Shown here piece after piece: positions 33,514-38,796 of a DNA stretch of 38,796 nt. Position 1 is the first letter of the stretch. Each line of letters opens with the position of its first letter. The notes under the pieces were generated by a model. It did no database searches. It was given only the letters and a program-made list of their open reading frames with translations, and had not been told where the DNA came from. A program made the position numbers and the translations under genes. This DNA is from Geobacteraceae bacterium (GTDB taxonomy: Bacteria > Desulfobacterota > Desulfuromonadia > Geobacterales > Geobacteraceae): positions 1-38,796 of the forward strand of contig JANXYN010000031.1 of the NCBI GenBank assembly GCA_025356035.1. The letters are read 5' to 3'.

Positions 33514-35211
33514 ATGGAACAGCGTAGAAATTTTCTCCCCATCATGGACTGGCTGAAGTCGTATCAATTGGAGTGGCTCCGTTGTGATCTGGTCGCCGGC
33601 CTTACCACGTCGGCAGTCGTCATACCAAAGGCCATGGCCTATGCAGCCATCGCCGGACTGCCGCTTGTGGTGGGTCTCTACACCTCCCTGGTGATGCTGG
33701 TGGTGTACGCCATCCTCGGCACATCAAGGCTGTTGAGCGTAACAACCAGTTCGACCATTGCCATCCTTGCGGCGGGCATCCTCACCTCCGTCGCTCCGGC
33801 CGGTGATCCGACCGCGCTTTTGATAGCATCAGCCACCCTGTCGCTGCTGGTTGGGGTCTTTCTGGTGGCGGGAGGTGCGCTGCGCCTCGGCGCAGTCGCC
33901 AACCTGATCTCCGATCCGGTGTTGAGCGGTTTCAAGGCCGGCATCGGCCTGGTTATAGTCCTGGACCAGCTCCCCAAGCTGTTGGGGGTGCATATCACCA
34001 AAGCCGGCTTTTTCCGGGACATCGTCGACATCATCCGGCATCTGCCGGAGACGTCGCTAGCGACCCTAATGCTGGCGCTGGCGATGCTTGCTCTCATGCT
34101 GGGGCTTGAACATTTTGCGCCGCGCCTGCCGGCGCCGCTGATTACGGTGGCCGTAGGCATCGCCGCTTCTGCCTTTGCCGGACTTGACAGGATGGGGATC
34201 TCCCTGGTCGGAACCGTACAGTCAGGCCTTCCGGGGTTTGTTCTCCCCGATTTTTATCTACTGGAACAGCTCTGGCCAGCCGCCCTTGGTATAGCCCTGA
34301 TGAGTTTCGTCGAGACGGCTGCCGCTGGCCGCGCCTTCATCCTCAAAGGGACCCCTCCCCCGGTTGCCAACCGGGAACTGCTGGCAACAGGAATGGGCAA
34401 CTTGGTCGGCAGTCTCTTCCAGATCATGCCGGGCGGAGGCGGCACCTCACAGACCGCAGTTAATATGGGAGCAGGCGCCCGCAGCCAGGTGTCGGGTCTG
34501 GTGACCGCCGCAGTCATCGTCGCCACCCTGCTCTTCCTTGCGCCCCTCTTCGGTCTGATGCCCAATGCTACCCTGGCAGCTGTTGTCGTCATTGCCAGTA
34601 TCGGTCTGGTGAGCCCGGCGGAATTTCGCGCCATCAGGAATGTCAGGACCATGGAGTTTCGCTGGGCTCTCATCGCTGCTGCCGGGGTTATGGTGCTCGG
34701 CACCCTGAAGGGGCTACTGGTGGCGGTACTGGTATCGATGGTCGGGCTTATTGTCCGGGCCAACACGCATCCGCTCCTTGTGCTGGGGAGAAAGCCGGGG
34801 ACCAATGTCTTTCGCCCCCTCACACCAGAGCACCCGGAGGACGAGACCTTCCCCGGCCTTTTGCTGCTGCGGCCTGAAGGTGCGATATATTTTGCCAATG
34901 CCCCGCGACTGGGGCAGCAGATGCGCATGTTAATTGAAAAAGTTGCTCCGCAGGTACTGGCTCTGGATCTGAGCGCCGTTCCCGATCTGGAGTACACCGC
35001 CCTGAGGATGCTGACCGAGGGCGAGGAGACGTTGCGCGAAAGAGGAATCAGCCTCTGGCTGGTGGCCATGAACCCCGACGTCTGGACCGTGATAGAGCGC
35101 TCGCAGCTTGGCGAACGGCTCGGGCGTGCACAGACGTTCTTTACCCTTGAACAGGCGGTGACGCAGTATCAGCAGCATAACAGGGGAACAACGGAGGCCA
35201 GAGATGTTTAA
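33514..35211 (+). CDS. SulP-family anion transporter with STAS domain
   Basis: This 565-residue inner-membrane protein has about 14 membrane segments (about 25-420), beginning with LVAGLTTSAVVIPKAMAYAAIAGLP, a hallmark of SulP. A C-terminal STAS domain (about 440-560) contains LDLSAVPDLEYTALRML. The Asp-Leu-Ser position corresponds to the phosphorylatable site of STAS proteins. Substrate could be sulfate, bicarbonate or a dicarboxylate. ATG 33514 is favoured over ATG 33505 because the AAAAGGGG ribosome binding site ends at 33504, too close to the first. It is 39 bp after ppk and overlaps the next gene by 8 bp. Confidence 0.85.
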   Translation: MEQRRNFLPIMDWLKSYQLEWLRCDLVAGLTTSAVVIPKAMAYAAIAGLPLVVGLYTSLVMLVVYAILGTSRLLSVTTSSTIAILAAGILTSVAPAGDPTALLIASATLSLLVGVFLVAGGALRLGAVANLISDPVLSGFKAGIGLVIVLDQLPKLLGVHITKAGFFRDIVDIIRHLPETSLATLMLALAMLALMLGLEHFAPRLPAPLITVAVGIAASAFAGLDRMGISLVGTVQSGLPGFVLPDFYLLEQLWPAALGIALMSFVETAAAGRAFILKGTPPPVANRELLATGMGNLVGSLFQIMPGGGGTSQTAVNMGAGARSQVSGLVTAAVIVATLLFLAPLFGLMPNATLAAVVVIASIGLVSPAEFRAIRNVRTMEFRWALIAAAGVMVLGTLKGLLVAVLVSMVGLIVRANTHPLLVLGRKPGTNVFRPLTPEHPEDETFPGLLLLRPEGAIYFANAPRLGQQMRMLIEKVAPQVLALDLSAVPDLEYTALRMLTEGEETLRERGISLWLVAMNPDVWTVIERSQLGERLGRAQTFFTLEQAVTQYQQHNRGTTEARDV

Positions 35212-36184
35212 ACTGCTGCAGTCCATCTTCGGCGGTGAAAGACGGGGTGAATACCCTGAATCGCTCATCAAGATGGCCATCGAGCGGACGGTGGACGGCA
35301 CGGATCCCTGGCTGCGCGCCGTTTCCGGGTACAAAAAAAAGCTGCGCCCTGCCGTAGTCCGGGCAATCGATCATGTGGTGGCGATGGTGGACGCCTTGCC
35401 GCCGCCAGTGCCGGTGCATTTCGAAAACACTACAGGTGAGCGGCCCCTGAGAGGGTACTTCATTTCCGCCAGGGAGATGCAGGATGTCTTCAGCAGAGAC
35501 CGCAACCTTGCCGAATTCATGAAGGGGCCGGCAGCGGGCTCATCCCAGGTCGTTGCCATGCTGGCGATGGACAAACAGGAAAGAGCGACGTTCGGCGCAG
35601 CGTTGTCCGGTGACATTGTCACTCACGATGTCCCCATGGTGACGGTGAGTTTCGACGCCCATCGCCTCATGGACCCGACCGGAGACGAACAGGAGACACG
35701 CCGCTGCCTGAAACGGAGGGCGTTTGACCATCTGCTCAGTCTGGCGCTCAAGCAACTCAGCTCGGTAAAAGGAGAACGTAAAGAGCTGGAACAACATCGA
35801 ACTCTACTGCAGGCGAAACTCAACCTGCTCGAACGGGAGGGGTGGGGATTCGATCCCGCTACGGCACAAAGCGACATCGCAAAGGCAGAGGAGCGACTGG
35901 GACAGATCGAAGGGCAACTGCAGGACCTCGGAGGAAATTACGACGAGAACGAAGCGTACCTGAAAATCGTTGCCGAAGTGCTGGGGAATCCCGAGCAGCA
36001 CTTCCTCTCAAAAAGCGAAACCGTCTTCGTCAACCAGGTGGGCATCAAACAAATCGAAGCTGCAACCGATGTGCATGAACTGTCATTCACTGAACTTTAT
36101 AATGCAGCCGGGCGCAGACTGGTGGTGATGCTGGTTGCCCTCGATGCCGAGGAATTGCGCCGACTGTCTGCGGTACCGGGTTAA
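35204..36184 (+). CDS. Conserved hypothetical protein with coiled coil
   Basis: This 326-residue protein has no signal peptide or membrane helix. The N-terminal half (about 1-170) is mixed alpha/beta, with RGYFISAREMQDVFS and ERATFGAALSGDIVTHDVPMV. A coiled coil runs at about 175-245 (rich in Leu, Glu, Gln and Lys), then a C-terminal alpha/beta part (EVLGNPEQHFLSKSETVFVN). I do not recognise the family. It is embedded in the polyphosphate block, overlapping the SulP gene by 8 bp, with sixA 32 bp downstream, so it probably acts in the same process. ATG 35204 follows GGAGG-like sequence. Confidence 0.6.
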   Translation: MFKLLQSIFGGERRGEYPESLIKMAIERTVDGTDPWLRAVSGYKKKLRPAVVRAIDHVVAMVDALPPPVPVHFENTTGERPLRGYFISAREMQDVFSRDRNLAEFMKGPAAGSSQVVAMLAMDKQERATFGAALSGDIVTHDVPMVTVSFDAHRLMDPTGDEQETRRCLKRRAFDHLLSLALKQLSSVKGERKELEQHRTLLQAKLNLLEREGWGFDPATAQSDIAKAEERLGQIEGQLQDLGGNYDENEAYLKIVAEVLGNPEQHFLSKSETVFVNQVGIKQIEAATDVHELSFTELYNAAGRRLVVMLVALDAEELRRLSAVPG

Positions 36185-36216
36185 TAAGCAGGAGAGGGCG
36201 GCATAAAGGGGCGAAA

Positions 36217-36720
36217 ATGAAACTTATCCTGATCCGTCATGCTGAGGCCATTGAGAGGGGTGCAGACATTATCGATGCCTGCAGGTATCTGACTCCCGCA
36301 GGACGGGAATTTTTCCGCAAGACCGCCCGGACCATGCGAGACCATGGCGTTATCCCTGACCTGATTCTTACCAGCCCGCTGCTCAGGGCTGTGCAGACTG
36401 CAGATATCCTGGCGGAATCCTTGGCCTACAACGGGGAGCTAATGGCCGTGGATGCGCTGGAGCCGGGGTGCGATCTGGCAAAAATAAAGCCGCTCCTTGA
36501 CCAGTACCCACATGTCAATGAGCTGGTCATCGTGGGGCATGAACCGGATCTGGGGAGCTTGGTCAGCGCGTTTCTGGGTCTGCCGCAAGGGTTTACGTTC
36601 AAGAAGGGAAGTGCTGTAAGGCTCAATGTCAAGCCGGCGGATTTACGCGGCAACGCCGTTTTCAAATGGCTCGCCAGCGGCAGGAAACTGATCACGTCCC
36701 GGGAAGAGGCCTGCAGGTGA
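36217..36720 (+). CDS. sixA: SixA-type phosphohistidine phosphatase
   Basis: This 167-residue phosphoglycerate-mutase-like phosphatase has LILIRHAEAIERG with catalytic His8 near the N-terminus, ILTSPLLRAVQTADIL (the conserved Arg after SP), and VIVGHEPDLGSLVS with His108. The compact size and lack of extra insertions match SixA, which removes phosphate from phosphohistidine on HPt proteins such as ArcB or PtsI-type proteins. In many genomes SixA is found near CHAD and ppx genes. The start is ATG 36217 after GGGGCGAAA; the ribosome binding site is modest. Confidence 0.85.
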   Translation: MKLILIRHAEAIERGADIIDACRYLTPAGREFFRKTARTMRDHGVIPDLILTSPLLRAVQTADILAESLAYNGELMAVDALEPGCDLAKIKPLLDQYPHVNELVIVGHEPDLGSLVSAFLGLPQGFTFKKGSAVRLNVKPADLRGNAVFKWLASGRKLITSREEACR

Positions 36721-36760
36721 GTTATCGCCGGGCAATGTACACCATCATGAAGGAGTTGAC

Positions 36761-37285
36761 ATGGCACGGGGAATAAAGGAGCTGCAAAAGATCCAAGGCG
36801 TTGGTGAAGTTCTGTCCAGACGATTTCTGGAGGCCGGCTATGACAGTTTCGCCAAAATTGCCGCCGCCGGCGAAGAAGGAGTGCGAAAAATTCCCGGGGT
36901 AAACCCGCGCGTGCTGGGCTCTATTGTGGCACAGGCACGGGTATTGGCCGGGGACGCTGAAAAGGTCGGGACCAAGCGTGCAGAAGAATTGAAGGTGCGG
37001 GCAGCAGCACTGAAGGAACAGATCCAGGCGATTGCCGTCAGTGTGCGGGACCGATTCAAGGATGAAGTGGCGGGTAAGGCCGGCAGGAACGTGGAGAAGG
37101 AGATCCTTAAGGTGACTGCCGTGCTGGAGAAGGTGGAAGGGAAACTGGATACCAGGGTAAAAAAGGCCGGCAAAGGGCTGATCAAGGCCGAGAAGAAGCT
37201 GGAAGGGCTTACGGTTTCCGGCCTCGGGAAGGTCGGCAAGGGGCTGAAAAAGACGCGGAAATCTCTCAAAAGAGTCCTTGCCTGA
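36761..37285 (+). CDS. Helix-hairpin-helix protein with a Lys-rich tail
   Basis: This 174-residue soluble protein has an N-terminal tandem helix-hairpin-helix region (about 1-62): LQKIQGVGEVLSRRFLEAGY and EEGVRKIPGVNPRVLGSIV contain the two 'hG-h-G' turns. A long helical middle (70-135) follows, then a strongly basic tail (about 135-174) rich in Lys repeats (KKAGKGLIKAEKKLEGL, then KVGKGLKKTRKSLKRVL). HhH domains usually bind DNA without sequence preference, and Lys-rich tails bind polyanions such as DNA or polyphosphate. It lies directly before the CHAD gene, so a link between polyphosphate granules and the nucleoid is a reasonable guess, not shown by sequence. AAGGAG precedes ATG 36761. Confidence 0.7.
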   Translation: MARGIKELQKIQGVGEVLSRRFLEAGYDSFAKIAAAGEEGVRKIPGVNPRVLGSIVAQARVLAGDAEKVGTKRAEELKVRAAALKEQIQAIAVSVRDRFKDEVAGKAGRNVEKEILKVTAVLEKVEGKLDTRVKKAGKGLIKAEKKLEGLTVSGLGKVGKGLKKTRKSLKRVLA

Positions 37286-38224
37286 ATGAAATCAAAGGGC
37301 ACGGGCCCAGGCAAGGGGTGGCAGGGTGACGTGATGTGCGTAAAGGGAACGACGCCGCTCTGGGTTGCCGCCAGGACCCTCCTCCGGGAGCGGAGGGACG
37401 ATTTCTTCCGGCGACGGGACAAGGTCCTGTTGACGTTTGATCCCGAAGACATCCATGACCTCAGGGTCTCATCCCGCCGGTTGCGCGAGGGGCTGGCGCT
37501 CTTTGCTCCCTGTTATCCCACCGGGGAGATGGCCCGGCTGGTCAAGCGGATCAAAAGGGTGACCCGGCTTCTCGGCGAAATCCGCAACAGGGATGAAGCG
37601 GTCTTGTTCTTTTTATCTCTGGGGGAGGAACTTGACGATTCGTGCGGCAGCGAACTTGACCGGCTGGTAGCATCCTACCGGGGTGAGCGGAATGAAGAAC
37701 TGGAAAAACTCGGTTCCGGGTTACGGAAGATAGCCGGCGGCGAACTGCGCGACCTGAGTCTCCGGGTGATCGGCTCCCCCTGCCTATTTGCGCCGGCCTC
37801 CGGCAGTATCGACCCGTTTTCCCCGCTGGCGGTCTTCGCCAGGGATTCGCTCGGTGCCAGGTTTGCTGACGTTCTGGTGCTTGTTCCGGAAGCCCGCAAG
37901 GCAGAGAATTTCGAGGCGCAGCATTTGCTGCGGATCGCCGTGAAACATTTCCGCTATCGGCTGGAGATTCTTTCCTTACTGTTCGGGGACAGCTACGCAG
38001 ATATTCATGCTGCTGTCAAAACCTATCAGGAACTGTTGGGCAAAATGCACGACCTTGACGTTTTCGCCGGTGTCTGCCGGGCAGCTCCCTTCACCCAACC
38101 AACGGCAGCGCTTATTCTGGCTGCCATAACGGTGCACAGGGAGAGACTCTTCGCCGGATTTTCCGGCATGTTGGAAAGGATGCCGTTCGAAACAATCGGC
38201 GAGCGGGTGAGGTACGCGTTGTGA
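37286..38224 (+). CDS. CHAD-domain protein
   Basis: This 312-residue alpha-helical protein has HDLRVSSRRLREGLALF, with the conserved histidines and arginines of CHAD domains, and the second half LLRIAVKHFRYRLEIL. CHAD proteins bind inorganic polyphosphate through a positively charged pore and locate to polyphosphate granules. The ATG at 37286 follows the HhH stop at once (TGAATG), making coupling likely. An in-frame ATG at 37334 with AGGG upstream is an alternative that would remove a short polar head. It overlaps ppx by 4 bp. Confidence 0.85.
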   Translation: MKSKGTGPGKGWQGDVMCVKGTTPLWVAARTLLRERRDDFFRRRDKVLLTFDPEDIHDLRVSSRRLREGLALFAPCYPTGEMARLVKRIKRVTRLLGEIRNRDEAVLFFLSLGEELDDSCGSELDRLVASYRGERNEELEKLGSGLRKIAGGELRDLSLRVIGSPCLFAPASGSIDPFSPLAVFARDSLGARFADVLVLVPEARKAENFEAQHLLRIAVKHFRYRLEILSLLFGDSYADIHAAVKTYQELLGKMHDLDVFAGVCRAAPFTQPTAALILAAITVHRERLFAGFSGMLERMPFETIGERVRYAL

Positions 38225-38796
38225 AAAAGAATCGGCTGGCGGCCATCGACATCGGGACGAACTCCATCCGCTGTATCATCGTGGAAGTGGACAACCTTGG
38301 GAGTTACAAGGTCCTTGATGATGAAAAGGCAACCGTTCGCCTCGGCGAAGGGCTTGCCAGGGAGAACGTCATTTCGGAAGCTGCCTGGCAGCGGGCCATG
38401 GACACCCTCCTCCGGATGAAGAAGATCATCGACGGTTACGGGGTAACGCGGATTGAGGCAGCAGCCACGAGCGCGGTACGGCGGGCGACCAACGGCAATG
38501 CCTTTGTCAAGGCTGTTGCCGACAGCGTCGGACTTCGCATCGAAGTGATCAGCGGCGAAGATGAGGCTGAACTGGCGGCCTTGAGTGCGATCCACAATTT
38601 CGACATGGAGGGGACCCGCTACGCCATGGTCGATATCGGCGGCGGCAGCGTCGAGATCGTCACCGCTCTGGGCAGCCACATAGAAGAGGTCTATTCCCTG
38701 GAACTGGGGGCGGTCGTCCTGACGGAACAGTTTATAGCCAGTGACCCGATCACGAGGGAGGATTACCAGCGGCTGCGCAAGCACGTCCAAAAAAAC
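38221..38796 (+). CDS. ppx: Exopolyphosphatase (Ppx/GppA), 3' end beyond window
   Basis: 192 codons are visible, from GTG 38221 (overlapping the CHAD stop as GTGA) to the window edge, with no stop. Two phosphate-binding motifs of the actin-like ASKHA fold are present: AIDIGTNSIRCIIVEV at the start and MVDIGGGSVEIV at about residue 140. AAATSAVRRATNG and VISGEDEAELA are also typical of Ppx/GppA. The enzyme removes terminal phosphates from polyphosphate or converts pppGpp to ppGpp; the two cannot be told apart here. As the last visible gene of the polyphosphate block it would oppose ppk. Confidence 0.9.
   Translation, partial: MKKNRLAAIDIGTNSIRCIIVEVDNLGSYKVLDDEKATVRLGEGLARENVISEAAWQRAMDTLLRMKKIIDGYGVTRIEAAATSAVRRATNGNAFVKAVADSVGLRIEVISGEDEAELAALSAIHNFDMEGTRYAMVDIGGGSVEIVTALGSHIEEVYSLELGAVVLTEQFIASDPITREDYQRLRKHVQKN

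Noticed and set aside
1-38796. CRISPR arrays, tRNA or rRNA genes, phage attachment sites and replication origins.
   Set aside because: No regularly spaced direct repeats, cloverleaf-like sequence with a CCA end, rRNA landmarks or DnaA-box clusters were seen on reading; an automated scan was not possible.

Overview
The window looks like chromosomal DNA from a Geobacter-like member of the Desulfuromonadota (formerly Deltaproteobacteria). Supporting signs are strong AGGAG ribosome binding sites, moderately high GC, many secreted proteins and lipoproteins, a FapA/DUF342 protein, DUF1566 lipoprotein repeats, and a polyphosphate gene block ending in CHAD and ppx genes. This assignment is inferred from gene content; no rRNA or tRNA gene is visible.

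Layout. (1) 1-2049 is a scarred accessory segment: the tail of an IS4-type transposase, a decayed stub of a SRAP/YedK gene, and a complete hipBA toxin-antitoxin pair. The pair is preceded by three near-identical palindromes spaced exactly 50 bp centre to centre. (2) 2094-4044 (minus strand) is a two-gene unit: a small helix-turn-helix-like protein and a DUF1566 lipoprotein. Its upstream region is interrupted by a 176-bp MITE-like element. (3) 4541-6031 (minus) is a FapA-like protein. (4) 6253-11205 is a DevBCA/MacB-type ABC exporter (permease, ATPase, HlyD adaptor) followed by a DUF1622 membrane protein and an outer-membrane factor. (5) 11206-11972 has no gene I can support. (6) 11973-13578 holds three small exported proteins. 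(7) 13704-23525 is a distinctive cluster: a very large PLP-dependent Orn/Lys/Arg-type decarboxylase, two adjacent AspT-family exchangers, an OprD-type porin, a TRIC-type cation channel and a lipoprotein. A second copy of the MITE sits between the decarboxylase and the first exchanger. (8) 23625-30145 is a tripartite RND efflux operon whose outer-membrane factor carries two extra Cys-rich repeats, followed by a small six-Cys exported protein. (9) 30294-38796 holds a K+ channel and a polyphosphate block: ppk, a SulP transporter, an unknown coiled-coil protein, sixA, a HhH/Lys-rich protein, a CHAD protein and ppx, which is cut by the window end.

The most interesting candidate system is block 7. 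A cytoplasmic decarboxylase consumes a proton, AspT-type carriers classically exchange substrate for decarboxylation product, a porin could admit substrate to the periplasm, and a cation channel could balance charge. Two paralogous exchangers beside one oversized decarboxylase is unusual. Substrate and physiology cannot be read from the sequence. Other points of note are the two MITE copies with matching 6-bp target duplications, one of which rebuilt the decarboxylase stop codon; the phased hipBA operators; the RND outer-membrane factor with GLG1-like repeats; and the polyphosphate block linking synthesis, binding (CHAD), a possible DNA or polyanion binding protein, and degradation.
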